This document shows, piece after piece, positions 17,919 through 25,446 of a stretch of 64,000 bases of DNA. Below the pieces are notes generated by a model. That model had not been told where the DNA came from and searched no databases. It saw nothing but the letters and a program-made list of their open reading frames with translations. This stretch comes from Mycolicibacterium sp. CBMA 247 (GTDB lineage: Bacteria; Actinomycetota; Actinomycetes; Mycobacteriales; Mycobacteriaceae): positions 1,426,001-1,490,000 of the forward strand of contig NZ_VTGX01000001.1 in NCBI RefSeq assembly GCF_009729095.1, in the 5' to 3' direction. How positions within the stretch are numbered: position 1 is the stretch's first letter; the number at the start of each line of letters is the position of its first letter. The position numbers and the translations under genes were made by a program.

Positions 17919-18086
17919 CTACCGCGACTCTTTGTGCGGCTGGTGCGTGCCGCAGTTGGGGCAGAACTTCTTGATCTCGAGCCGGTCGGGATCGTTGCGG
18001 CGGTTCTTCTTGGTGATGTAGTTCCGGTGCTTGCACACCTCGCACGCCAAAGTGATCTTCGGCCGTACGTCGGTACTCGACGCCAC
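17919..18086 (-). CDS. rpmG: 50S ribosomal protein L33 (zinc-binding form)
   Basis: A 55-residue protein starting with a GTG at 18086. It contains two CxxC pairs, [15 protein letters not shown] and FCPNCGTHQ, so it is the zinc-binding (C+) form of L33, matching rpmG2 (Rv0634B) upstream of hadA in M. tuberculosis. L33 sits near the E site of the 50S subunit. Zinc-free paralogs elsewhere in mycobacterial genomes replace such proteins under zinc limitation. It lies 10 bases upstream of hadA and just downstream of tRNA-Met, probably in one transcript. Confidence 0.95.
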
Positions 18087-18132
18087 GTCAGTTCTCCCTG
18101 CTTAAAATCACGCTCTGCTTGTGATGTTCCAG

Positions 18133-18206
18133 TAGCGGTGGGGGGACTCGATCCCCCGACCTCACGATTATGAGTCGTGCGCTCTAACCAGCTGAGCTAC
18201 ACCGCC
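18133..18206 (-). tRNA. metT: tRNA-Met (anticodon CAT, elongator type)
   Basis: A 74-base tRNA read from 18206 (GGCGGTG) to a discriminator A at 18133. The anticodon loop is CTCATAA. The first acceptor pair is formed (a G-U wobble), unlike an initiator, so it is the elongator. It is co-oriented with and 39 bases downstream of tRNA-Thr. Confidence 0.95.
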
Positions 18207-18245
18207 CCGATGATGCGAGTCGACGCACCGCCTGCTCGTCCACCG

Positions 18246-18318
18246 AGCCCCCTAACGGAATCGAACCGTTGACCTTTTCCTTACCATGGAAACGCTCTAC
18301 CGACTGAGCTAAGGGGGC
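18246..18318 (-). tRNA. thrT: tRNA-Thr (anticodon GGT)
   Basis: A 73-base tRNA with acceptor stem GCCCCCT/AGGGGGC, anticodon stem TTTCC/GGAAA with loop ATGGTAA (anticodon GGT), T-arm GGTTCGATTCC and discriminator T. It is the first RNA of the thrT-metT-rpmG-hadABC series. Confidence 0.96.
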
Positions 18319-18350
18319 GTGGTGCGCGCCGTAGCTGCGCAGCCTTAAAG

Positions 18351-18380
18351 AGGGTACAGCTTCCCCGGCAGCCAAACCAA
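18351..18380 (-). promoter_or_regulatory. Probable sigma-A promoter of the tRNA-Thr/tRNA-Met/rpmG/had cluster
   Basis: On the minus strand, a -35 TTGGTT (18380-18375) and a -10 TACCCT (18356-18351) are separated by 18 bases, about 33 bases ahead of the tRNA-Thr 5' end. TANNNT fits the mycobacterial -10 consensus. Confidence 0.5.
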
Positions 18381-18425
18381 ACCGCAGGTGAACGCGGCCG
18401 CCGGGGGGCTGTTTTCCCTGGTCGA

Positions 18426-19661
18426 CTAGTCCAGCAGCCAATCGTTGGGTGCGAACAGCTCGCAGTGCACCCGTTCGGCGACGATCCCGCGGTCACCCAG
18501 TTGGGTGCGGACCGCCTCGACGAATCCGGCACCGCCGCACAGGTAGTACGACGCGTCGGCGGGCAGTTCGATACCGTCGAGCTTGAGCAGCCCGGCGTGC
18601 ACGCCGGCGGCACCTCCGGTGACGCCGTCCTCGTACCAGAGGTCGAGGCTCGCGTTGGGCAGTGCGTCGATCAGCTCGTGCTGACGCTCCCGCAGCGGGT
18701 GGGCGTTGTCGCTGCGGTCGGCGTGCAGCACCCGCACGTGGGTGTCGGGTGCCTCGGCGGCCAGGAATTCCAGGATGCCGATCATCGGGGTGACCCCGAT
18801 TCCCGCCGATACCAGGACCAGCGGGCCGTCGGGCCGGCCGCCGTTGTACAGGTCACCGAACGGCACCGTGACGTCGAGCAGGTCGCCGACGCAGACGTTG
18901 GCGCGGATCCAGGACGACACCTCGCCTGCGGGCCGGGTGTCGACGGCGTCGACCGGCTTGACCGCGAACGTCAGATCGGTGGATCCGGCGGCGCCGACGA
19001 GGCTGTACTGGCGTAGCTGACGGGCGCCGTCGGGCAGCGTCACGCCGACCGAGACGTATTGTCCGGCAGCAAAGCCGACGGGTTCGCCTGCGCGGACCGT
19101 GACCAGCACGGTGCCGGACGGGTCGTCGACGCGGGAGACGACGCGCAGCCGCCGGTAGACATCGCCGGGTTCGACGCCGGCTCCGGCATACAGATCACGC
19201 TCCAGCGCGATCAGGGTGTCGGCCATGATCCAGTAGACCCGGTCCCAGGCCTCGGCCACCTCGGGCGTCACCGTGTCGGCGCCCAGCACCTGCACGATCG
19301 CCGCGAACAGGTTGTCGTGCACGATCGGGTACTGCTCGGCAGTGATGCCCAGCGAGGCGTGCTTGTGACCGATGCGCGACAGCAGGGCCGAGGGGTGCGG
19401 CAGGTCGGGGTTCACCAGGTGGGTGGCGAACGTGGCGATCGAGGCTGCCAGTGCGCGCTGCTGGGCTCCCTGAGCCTGGTTGCCGCGGTTGAACAGGTTG
19501 CGCAGCAACTCGGGGTGGTTGGCGAACAGCCGGCGGTAGAACTCCGAGGTGATCTCGTCGATGTGCGCGCCGATGAGTGGCAGTGTCGCCGAGACGATTT
19601 CGGCGTGCTGCGGCTCGAGTTCGTCGCGTACCGCGGACGGCTCAGGGCTGGTGACGGTCAT
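18426..19661 (-). CDS. hmp: Flavohaemoglobin, nitric oxide dioxygenase
   Basis: A 411-residue protein. Residues 1-150 are a globin domain (ITSEFYRRLFANHPELLRNLFNRGNQAQGAQQRALAASI, proximal His in RIGHKHASLGI). Residues about 165-265 are a FAD-binding ferredoxin-reductase domain with RQYSLVG. Residues 275-411 are the NAD-binding domain (LVSAGIGVTPMIGILEFL; CGGAGFVEAVRTQL). It oxidises NO to nitrate with O2 and NAD(P)H in the cytoplasm. Its start overlaps the stop of the upstream NsrR-like gene by 4 bases, so the two are one operon, which explains the regulation by NO. Confidence 0.95.
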   Translation of the reverse strand: MTVTSPEPSAVRDELEPQHAEIVSATLPLIGAHIDEITSEFYRRLFANHPELLRNLFNRGNQAQGAQQRALAASIATFATHLVNPDLPHPSALLSRIGHKHASLGITAEQYPIVHDNLFAAIVQVLGADTVTPEVAEAWDRVYWIMADTLIALERDLYAGAGVEPGDVYRRLRVVSRVDDPSGTVLVTVRAGEPVGFAAGQYVSVGVTLPDGARQLRQYSLVGAAGSTDLTFAVKPVDAVDTRPAGEVSSWIRANVCVGDLLDVTVPFGDLYNGGRPDGPLVLVSAGIGVTPMIGILEFLAAEAPDTHVRVLHADRSDNAHPLRERQHELIDALPNASLDLWYEDGVTGGAAGVHAGLLKLDGIELPADASYYLCGGAGFVEAVRTQLGDRGIVAERVHCELFAPNDWLLD

Positions 19662-20110
19662 CGGGGATTCCTTTCAGGGGTGGTGAGTTGCAAAACAATC
19701 GGTAGGCGGTTGTCCGCCGTCAGATCTGTGACGGTGTAGCGGTCGAGTTCGCGATAGAACGCCTCCTTCGCGTCGGCCAGCACCCGGCGTAGCCGGCAGG
19801 CTGCGATCAGCGGACATGGGGATTCCCCACCGCATTCGATGACCTCTCGGTCACCTTCGAGCTCACGCACCAGCCAGCCGATCGAGGCTTTGCGCCCGGC
19901 CTCGGTGAGCACCAGTCCCCCGACCCGGCCCCGCCGGGCGTGCACCATGCCCAACTCGGACAGCTTGGACACCGCCTTGGCGACGTGATGCTCGGACGCG
20001 TTGGCCCCCGAGGCGATGGTGCGGGTGGTGATGCGCCGGTCCGCGGACTCACCGGCGGACAGCAGCATCAGCGTGCGCAGTCCGAGATCGGTGAACCGGG
20101 TGAGGTGCAT
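19658..20110 (-). CDS. Rrf2-family NO-sensing repressor (NsrR-like)
   Basis: A 150-residue Rrf2 regulator. The N-terminal winged helix begins MHLTRFTDLGLRTLMLL, with recognition helix NASEHHVAKAVSKLSELGMV. The three iron-sulphur cluster cysteines occur as ECGGESPCPLIAACRL near residues 92-105, the spacing seen in NsrR (C-x5-C-x5-C). Co-transcription with hmp and a palindrome just upstream support the NsrR assignment: the cluster reacts with NO and repression of hmp is lost. IscR is an alternative Rrf2 identity, but the context argues against it. Confidence 0.88.
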   Translation of the reverse strand: MHLTRFTDLGLRTLMLLSAGESADRRITTRTIASGANASEHHVAKAVSKLSELGMVHARRGRVGGLVLTEAGRKASIGWLVRELEGDREVIECGGESPCPLIAACRLRRVLADAKEAFYRELDRYTVTDLTADNRLPIVLQLTTPERNPR

Positions 20111-20130
20111 GCCGCTGACGCTAGTAATTC

Positions 20131-20145
20131 CGCATTTTGGATGCG
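20131..20145. promoter_or_regulatory. Probable NsrR box upstream of nsrR-hmp
   Basis: CGCAT-TTTGG-ATGCG is a perfect inverted repeat with 5-bp arms, inside the AT-rich region 21 bases before the NsrR start codon. NsrR sites in other bacteria are AT-rich repeats with GCAT-like half-sites and a similar length, so this fits autoregulation. Confidence 0.55.
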
Positions 20146-20256
20146 AGTTTTCTCCGTGTGGGGTTAAACACGTCGTGACGTGAGGTTTTTGGACCTGCCC
20201 GGATGTTCCGGCGGGCCGCGCGCGACGTCGCTCACAGGCCGTGGGCCGGTCGCCAA

Positions 20257-20262
20257 TAGTCT
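20257..20262 (+). promoter_or_regulatory. -10 element of a leaderless promoter
   Basis: TAGTCT fits TANNNT and lies six bases before the ATG at 20269, placing the transcription start at or next to the start codon. No ribosome-binding site is seen. This is the typical layout of a mycobacterial leaderless gene. Confidence 0.5.
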
Positions 20263-20268
20263 TGGCTC

Positions 20269-20994
20269 ATGTCCGAGCCCAGGGTTGAAGACCGCTTGTA
20301 CTTCCAGCAGTTGTTGGCGGGCCGCGACTACGCGGCCGATGACGTGATCGCGCAGCAGATGCGCAACTTCTCCTACCTGATCGGCGACCGCGAGACCGGC
20401 GATGCCGTCGTGGTCGACCCGGCGTATGCGGCCAACGACCTGGTCGATCTGCTTGAGGCCGACGACATGCACCTCTCGGGCGTGCTGGTCACCCATCACC
20501 ACCCCGACCACGTCGGCGGCACGATGATGGGCTTCACGCTGGCGGGCCTCGCCGAGCTGCTGGAGCGCCAGAGCGTGCCGGTCCACGTCAACACCCACGA
20601 GGCCGAGTGGGTTTCGCGGGTCACCGGGATCGCGCCGAGCGAGCTGACCGAGCACGTACACGGCGACAAGGTCGCGATCGGCGCGGTCGAGATCGAACTG
20701 CTGCACACCCCCGGCCACACCCCGGGCAGCCAGTGCTTCCTGCTGGACGGCCGACTGGTCGCCGGGGACACGTTGTTCCTCGACGGATGCGGCCGCACCG
20801 ACTTTCCCGGCGGCAACGTCGACGACATGTTCCGCAGCCTGCAGGCGCTGGCCCAGCTGCCCGGAGACCCGACCGTCTTCCCCGGGCACTGGTACTCGGC
20901 CAACCCGAGCGCCCCGCTGGACGAGATCAAGCGCAGCAACTACGTGTATCGGGCATCAAACCTGGAGCAGTGGCACATGTTGATGGGTGGTTGA
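20269..20994 (+). CDS. Metallo-beta-lactamase-fold hydrolase, ETHE1/glyoxalase II-like (Rv0634c homolog)
   Basis: A 241-residue metallo-beta-lactamase-fold protein with the metal ligands in THHHPDHVGG near residue 79, HTPGHTPGSQCF near 150 and LVAGDTLFLDGCGRTDFPGG near 170, plus a final VFPGHWYSA. The CGRTDFPGG segment is typical of the ETHE1-type persulphide dioxygenases, so sulphur oxidation is as likely as hydrolysis of S-lactoyl thiols. By position it is the homolog of Rv0634c, annotated as glyoxalase II. It is divergent from nsrR and probably read from a leaderless transcript. Confidence 0.85.
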   Translation: MSEPRVEDRLYFQQLLAGRDYAADDVIAQQMRNFSYLIGDRETGDAVVVDPAYAANDLVDLLEADDMHLSGVLVTHHHPDHVGGTMMGFTLAGLAELLERQSVPVHVNTHEAEWVSRVTGIAPSELTEHVHGDKVAIGAVEIELLHTPGHTPGSQCFLLDGRLVAGDTLFLDGCGRTDFPGGNVDDMFRSLQALAQLPGDPTVFPGHWYSANPSAPLDEIKRSNYVYRASNLEQWHMLMGG

Positions 20995-21235
20995 TGAATC
21001 GTTTCAGCCAGGGCAAATGCGGAATCCACTGAATTAACGGTTCCGCAACGGGGCAATTCCGCCTTGCAGTCGGCCAACTTCCACGGATTTCGTTGTCCGA
21101 CCCGTTGCAATGGGAAGAAAGCCCCGCTCAGCGCGATTCGAGTAGTGCAATACTCAGGACACCGGGCCGCAGAACCGGCAAAGTGACAGTCAGCAGTTGT
21201 TGAGCAGCAGTTGACAGTTCCCGCCGGGGGTCACC

Positions 21236-22222
21236 GTGAAGAACATCGCGCTGTGCTTCGACCACACAGATGAACATCCCGGACTCCGTGACGCGTCGAA
21301 TACCGAGATGCTGTTTCGGTTGCTGGACGACACCGATCAGTTGACCTGGTATCACAGCGGCACGGCAATGCGACACGGCAGACGAATCACGCCGGGCCGC
21401 CGCGGCGACTCCGTCAGCGAAGCCCGGGCGGCGATCGTCGAGGCGTACCGATTCCTCGGAGACGCGTGGGATCCCGGGGATCGCATCTTCGTGTTCGGCG
21501 GCGGCGAGGGCGGACACCGCGCCGGTGAGCTGGCCACCCTGCTCGGGACCGTCGGCTTGTTGCCGGCCCACTCCGACGACGTACTGGAATACGCCCTGGC
21601 CACCTACGTCCTGCCCCGCACCGCACGCACGCCCCAGGATTGGCGGCAGATCAGGGTGTTGGCGGCGCAATTGTTCGGTGACCGCGACCCGGCCGTGCCG
21701 GTGCGATTCGTCGGACTGTGGAATGCGACGGCCACTCCGGGCACCAAGCAGCGGATGGGTCCACTGCCCACCGTGGAATCGGGCCGGCACGCGGTGGCCG
21801 TGGACGGCGGGCGCCGGACGATACCGTGCGGGAGCCTCGACGAAGTCTGGTTCAGGGGAGCCCGGTGCGATATCACCGGTGGCACCGGAGCGTGCTGGCC
21901 GTTGGCCGATATCGCCCTGGACTGGATGCTGGACGGCGCCATCGCCGCGGGGCTGCGGGTTCTCGATCGCAGCGCCTGCCCCACCGATCTCGATGCGCTG
22001 GCCGGAACCGCGCCGGTGGTCGGTCGGTGCCGGCCGCCGCTGGACGCCAAGGTGCACGCCAGTGTCGAGGTGTACCTGCGTTCGCATCCGCAGTATTGGC
22101 GGCGACTGCCCGCGCGCATCGAATGGGCCGACATCGAATGGCTGGCCCGCGGTGAGCGGCTGGTGCACACGCCGGTCACCGTGCCCGTGCAGCGCGACTT
22201 TCTCACCGCCATCGCCTCGTGA
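21236..22222 (+). CDS. DUF2235 (Tle1-like alpha/beta-hydrolase) protein lacking the nucleophile serine
   Basis: A 328-residue protein from a GTG at 21236 after a CCGGGGG ribosome-binding site. It has the layout of the DUF2235 catalytic domain: an N-terminal ALCFDHTDE in place of the usual F-D-G-T, a nucleophile-elbow region reading FVFGGGEGGHRAGELATLL near residue 90, then PVRFVGLWNAT and the late GSLDEVWFRGARCDITGG. Family members normally have G-F-S-R-G-A at the elbow; here Ser and Arg are Gly and Glu. It may therefore be an inactive or altered hydrolase. It lies between the metallo-hydrolase gene and the Rv0633c-like gene. It is not linked to any type VI secretion gene. Confidence 0.75.
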   Translation: MKNIALCFDHTDEHPGLRDASNTEMLFRLLDDTDQLTWYHSGTAMRHGRRITPGRRGDSVSEARAAIVEAYRFLGDAWDPGDRIFVFGGGEGGHRAGELATLLGTVGLLPAHSDDVLEYALATYVLPRTARTPQDWRQIRVLAAQLFGDRDPAVPVRFVGLWNATATPGTKQRMGPLPTVESGRHAVAVDGGRRTIPCGSLDEVWFRGARCDITGGTGACWPLADIALDWMLDGAIAAGLRVLDRSACPTDLDALAGTAPVVGRCRPPLDAKVHASVEVYLRSHPQYWRRLPARIEWADIEWLARGERLVHTPVTVPVQRDFLTAIAS

Positions 22223-22297
22223 GGTCGGCCAGTATTTGGTCAAAGTTTGCTGAGCCGGACCGCTGCCCACGCCGAAGGTCCGTGATATAAGCACTTG

Positions 22298-23146
22298 GTG
22301 GGGATTATCGATTCAGTCACGGAGCGGGGGCGTGAGTTGGCTAGTTTCGAACCGGGTGCGTGGACAGCGCTCGCAGCATGGGTGGCGATTGCCGTCGTCG
22401 TCATCGCGTTGGTCTATGCGTGGCGGCAGTATCTGAAGGCCAAGGAGCGGCGGGCCGAATTGACCCAGCCCAATGTGTCGATGTTCATGGAACCCAGTAG
22501 CTCCGACTGGCATCTGGTGGAGTTGGTGGTCCGCAATTACGGACAACGCCCGGCCTACGGTTTGCGGTTCGAATTCGCCAACCCGCCCACGGTCGGCAAG
22601 TACGAAAGCTCTTACGACGACAACTTTGTCGACATCGTGCCGCTGAATCTGCCCGCCGAGATCCCGTACCTGGCGCCGTCGCAGGAGTGGCGCATCGTGT
22701 GGGATTCGGCTCTGGACCGTAAGCAACTGGGTGAGGCCATCGCGTCCCGGTTCGATGGCGCGATCACCTACTACGACGAGCCCGGCTCCCCGGGCAAGCC
22801 CAGTGGGCGCAAGCTGCGCAACACCGCGGTGCTGGATTGGGCGACGCTGCCGCCGGTGGATCGCATGGAGCTGCTGACCACACATGACCGGGCCCGCCGG
22901 GAGAAGCAGAAGCTGGAGTTGTTGCGCGGTGTGCTGACCTATTTCCAGTACGCGGCCAAGGAGACCGACGAGCAGAAGCTGCGCTCAGAGATCAACCGCA
23001 TCAACGCGATGGGCGCCGAGGTGCGGTCGCGCTGGCGTGATCGCTACGAAACCACCGACGATGATGACGACGACGATTACGACGATGACGATCCCGAGAC
23101 CGATCTGATCAAGCCGACAAGTTCCGGAAGGCGTCACCGGGCCTGA
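22298..23146 (+). CDS. Membrane-anchored protein with acidic C-terminal tail (Rv0633c-like by position)
   Basis: About 282 residues starting at a GTG at 22298 (a TTG one codon earlier is possible). One membrane helix lies at residues about 21-42 (TALAAWVAIAVVVIALVYAW) and is followed by a basic stretch. The following domain has beta-rich segments (WHLVELVVRNYGQRPAYGLRF) and ends in a helical, charged region. Near the C-terminus is a run of 12 Asp in 13 residues. No enzyme motif is seen. It sits directly upstream of echA3, where M. tuberculosis has Rv0633c, but similarity cannot be tested here. Confidence 0.75.
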   Translation: MGIIDSVTERGRELASFEPGAWTALAAWVAIAVVVIALVYAWRQYLKAKERRAELTQPNVSMFMEPSSSDWHLVELVVRNYGQRPAYGLRFEFANPPTVGKYESSYDDNFVDIVPLNLPAEIPYLAPSQEWRIVWDSALDRKQLGEAIASRFDGAITYYDEPGSPGKPSGRKLRNTAVLDWATLPPVDRMELLTTHDRARREKQKLELLRGVLTYFQYAAKETDEQKLRSEINRINAMGAEVRSRWRDRYETTDDDDDDDYDDDDPETDLIKPTSSGRRHRA

Positions 23147-23169
23147 GGCGACTCGCTAGCATCGGTGCG

Positions 23170-23880
23170 ATGAGCAGCCTGGTGAACTACGAGCTCAACG
23201 ATGCCGTCGCCACGATCACGATGGACGACGGCAAAGTCAACGCCCTGTCCCCTGCGATGCAGGCCGAGATCAACGCCGCGCTGGACCAGGCGGCCCAGGG
23301 CGCGGCCGGCGGCGAGGTGAAAGCCGTGGTGCTGGCGGGCAGTTCGAAGGTGTTCAGCGGGGGGTTCGACCTCAGCGTGTTCTCGTCCGGCGACGTGGCG
23401 GCAACCCTGGGCATGCTCGCCGGCGGTTTCGAACTGTCGGTGCGGTGTTTGAGTTTCCCGGTGCCGGTGATCATGGCCGCGACCGGTCCGGCCATCGCGA
23501 TGGGATCGTTCCTGCTGTTGTCGGGTGATCACCGGGTCGGCTCGCTGACGTCGCGGTGCCAGGCCAACGAGGTGCGGATCGGGATGACGCTGCCGATAGC
23601 GGCCATCGAGATCATGCGGATGCGGTTGACCCGGGCAGCTTTTCAGCGCGCGATCTCCATGGCCGCGACATTCAGCGGTGACGCGGCGATCGCAGGCGGC
23701 TGGCTCGACGAGATCGTCGAGGCCGATGCGGTGCTCGACCGCGCCCAGCAGGTGGCGGCCGAGGCCGCGGCGACCCTGCACGCCGGCGCCCACGTGGCCA
23801 GCAAGCTCAAGGCCCGCGCCGAGGCGCTGACCGCGATTCGCGCCGGAATCGACGGCCTGGCAACAGAATTCGCGGGCTAG
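23170..23880 (+). CDS. echA3: Enoyl-CoA hydratase/isomerase family protein EchA3
   Basis: A 236-residue crotonase-fold protein. The oxyanion-hole residues are in LAGSSKVFSGGFDLSVF near residue 55 and ATGPAIAMGSFLLLSGDHRVG near 105. The usual catalytic glutamates of hydratases are not obvious in the central helix (CQANEVRIGMTLPIAA has one Glu), so it may be an isomerase or a thioesterase-like member rather than a classical hydratase. It is the positional ortholog of Rv0632c (echA3), next to the recBCD genes, although an insertion of about 5 kb now separates it from recC. Confidence 0.88.
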   Translation: MSSLVNYELNDAVATITMDDGKVNALSPAMQAEINAALDQAAQGAAGGEVKAVVLAGSSKVFSGGFDLSVFSSGDVAATLGMLAGGFELSVRCLSFPVPVIMAATGPAIAMGSFLLLSGDHRVGSLTSRCQANEVRIGMTLPIAAIEIMRMRLTRAAFQRAISMAATFSGDAAIAGGWLDEIVEADAVLDRAQQVAAEAAATLHAGAHVASKLKARAEALTAIRAGIDGLATEFAG

Positions 23881-23944
23881 GCGCCCGCATTCCGGCTGCC
23901 CGCACGCCACATCTACCACTCCAGCCCCGCCACTGAGTTATCTG

Positions 23945-24008
23945 CTCGCGTGCGTAACGCTGTGGCGGTCAGGCGCGTGTTTTTTCGCCCTAGTGTTACG
24001 CACGCGAG
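23945..24008. repeat. Long inverted repeat left of the DUF559 gene
   Basis: CTCGCGTGCGTAAC (23945-23958) is perfectly repeated in inverted form at 23995-24008, and the stem extends inward with mostly paired bases. The 36-base centre contains TTTTTT. A second hairpin with the same CGTAACG...TGTGGCGG core lies after the gene. It may act as a terminator for echA3 or as the edge of a cassette. Confidence 0.7.
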
Positions 24009-24038
24009 ACTGTCGGTAGGCCTCGGCAGACTTCGCCC

Positions 24039-24875
24039 ATGGGCGATCCATTCTTCGGGAGCGAAGCGCTTGCTTCAGCTGCCCTGACTCGGCATGAATT
24101 GCGGACCCGATTCGTGACTGTTCACCGCGATATCTATGTCGCCAGGGGCACCAAGCCGACCGCGTTGTTACGCGCCAGGGCCGCCTGGTTACGGTCCCGC
24201 GGACACGGAGTCCTAGCTGGATATTCAGCTTCAGCTTTTCACGGGGCCCGGTGGATTGATCCGGCACTGCCCGCCTACATCATCGACAGCAATCGGCGGC
24301 CTGCGCGTGGGATCGTCACATGGAGTGACGCGATCGACGAGGACGAGATCTGCTCGATCGGCGACATCCACCTCACCACCCCGGCCCGCACTGCAGTGGA
24401 TCTGGCCTGCAAGTTTCCCGAGGACACGGCGGTCGCGGCGATCGACGCACTGGCCAGGGCCACCCGGATGAAGGTGGCCGATATCGAACTGGCCGCCGAA
24501 CGTCACTCAGGACGAAAAGGCATCAAGCGGGCCCGCGCCACCATCGCGTTCGTCGACCCAGGCGCCGAGTCGCCACGCGAAACATGGTTGCGACTGCTGG
24601 TCGTTCGCGCGGGCTACCCGCCGCCGCAAACCCAGTACCCGATCTACAACGAGTACGGCGCGTTGCTCGGTGAAGTCGACTTCGCATGGCCTGAGTTGAA
24701 GATCGCGGTGGAGTACGAAGGTCGTCATCACACCGATCCAGAGCAGCTTCGCAAGGACATCCTGCGGATCGACGAGATCATCGAGATGGGTTGGACCGTC
24801 ATCCGAGTCACGTCCCGCGAGGGTGACGCCGGAGTTCTCAGCAGAATTGCCAAGGCGTGGGCTTCACGCTCGTAA
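24039..24875 (+). CDS. AbiEi-like N-terminal/DUF559 nuclease-fold protein
   Basis: A 278-residue protein. The N-terminal 120 residues look like the AbiEi antitoxin-type winged helix (ALTRHELRTRFVTVHRDIYV; GHGVLAGYSASAFHGARWI). The C-terminal part is a DUF559/Vsr-like PD-(D/E)XK nuclease domain: SPRETWLRLLVVRAGYPPPQTQYPI near residue 183, VDFAWPELKIAVEYEG with the Asp and Glu near 220, and a final WTVIRVTSREG. Such proteins are very numerous in mycobacteria and are annotated as type IV toxin-antitoxin AbiEi family, but no AbiEii toxin gene is present here. It may be a lone nuclease, a mobile gene or a defence gene. Related hairpins flank it. Confidence 0.75.
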   Translation: MGDPFFGSEALASAALTRHELRTRFVTVHRDIYVARGTKPTALLRARAAWLRSRGHGVLAGYSASAFHGARWIDPALPAYIIDSNRRPARGIVTWSDAIDEDEICSIGDIHLTTPARTAVDLACKFPEDTAVAAIDALARATRMKVADIELAAERHSGRKGIKRARATIAFVDPGAESPRETWLRLLVVRAGYPPPQTQYPIYNEYGALLGEVDFAWPELKIAVEYEGRHHTDPEQLRKDILRIDEIIEMGWTVIRVTSREGDAGVLSRIAKAWASRS

Positions 24876-24922
24876 CGGTGTGGCGGGAATACGCGCCCGG
24901 CGCCGCCGCAGCGTTACGAGCG
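24867..24922. repeat. Inverted repeat right of the DUF559 gene, overlapping its stop codon
   Basis: CGCTCGTAACG (24867-24877) pairs perfectly with CGTTACGAGCG (24912-24922). The left arm includes the DUF559 stop codon. The loop starts with the same TGTGGCGG as the left-hand repeat at 23945-24008. Confidence 0.7.
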
Positions 24923-24968
24923 CGGATCTGGACTATGACGCCCCACCGCCGATCGCGGCCAATACATG

Positions 24969-24985
24969 TATGTGCTATGCACATA
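24969..24985. promoter_or_regulatory. Probable MarR operator
   Basis: TATGTGC-TAT-GCACATA is an inverted repeat with perfect 7-bp arms, ending 2 bases before the MarR GTG start. Length and AT-rich symmetry fit MarR-family sites. Confidence 0.6.
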
Positions 24986-24987
24986 TA

Positions 24988-25446
24988 GTGCCTCGCTACA
25001 ACCAACTCGATGAGCTTCTGGTGCGCATCCACATCGTCCGGCAACGCCCGGGCTGGCGACGCCGGCTGATCGACGCGTCGGGCAGCGTCCCGTCACTGTC
25101 GACACTTCGGGTGCTCCGCGCCGTCGAGCAACGGGAGAAAGCTGGGCAGAGCGCCTCGATCGGCGAGGTGGCCGAGTACATGGCCGTCGAGCATTCGACC
25201 GCCAGCCGCACCGTCACCAATGTGGTCACAGCCGGCCTGCTGACCAAAACCCTTGCCGCCGAAGATCAGCGGCGGTGCGTGCTGACGCTCACCGACGAAG
25301 GCCGCAAGGCGCTGGCCGATGTCACCGAACGGCGCCGGGAGATGGTCGCCGAGACCGTGGCGGACTGGCCCGAGACTGATGTCGACAGACTCGTGGACCT
25401 CCTGCAGCAGTTGGCCACCGATTTCGAGCGGGGGATCGGCTCGTGA
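24988..25446 (+). CDS. MarR-family transcriptional regulator
   Basis: A 152-residue MarR regulator read from a GTG at 24988; an ATG at 24970 in the same frame would lie within the operator, so it is less likely. The winged helix is visible: ASIGEVAEYMAVEHSTASRTVTNVVTAGLLTK with the wing AAEDQRRCVLTLTDEGRKAL. Helical ends provide the dimer interface. It overlaps the MFS transporter gene by 4 bases (GTGA), so it should repress its own operon through the upstream palindrome and release on binding a small molecule, probably a substrate of the transporter. Confidence 0.87.
   Translation: MPRYNQLDELLVRIHIVRQRPGWRRRLIDASGSVPSLSTLRVLRAVEQREKAGQSASIGEVAEYMAVEHSTASRTVTNVVTAGLLTKTLAAEDQRRCVLTLTDEGRKALADVTERRREMVAETVADWPETDVDRLVDLLQQLATDFERGIGS

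Noticed and set aside
23061..23100. Run of GAT/GAC codons giving poly-Asp in the membrane-anchored protein, considered as a repeat element
   Set aside because: It is simply an acidic protein tail, in frame and confined to one gene; no separate repeat element is supported.
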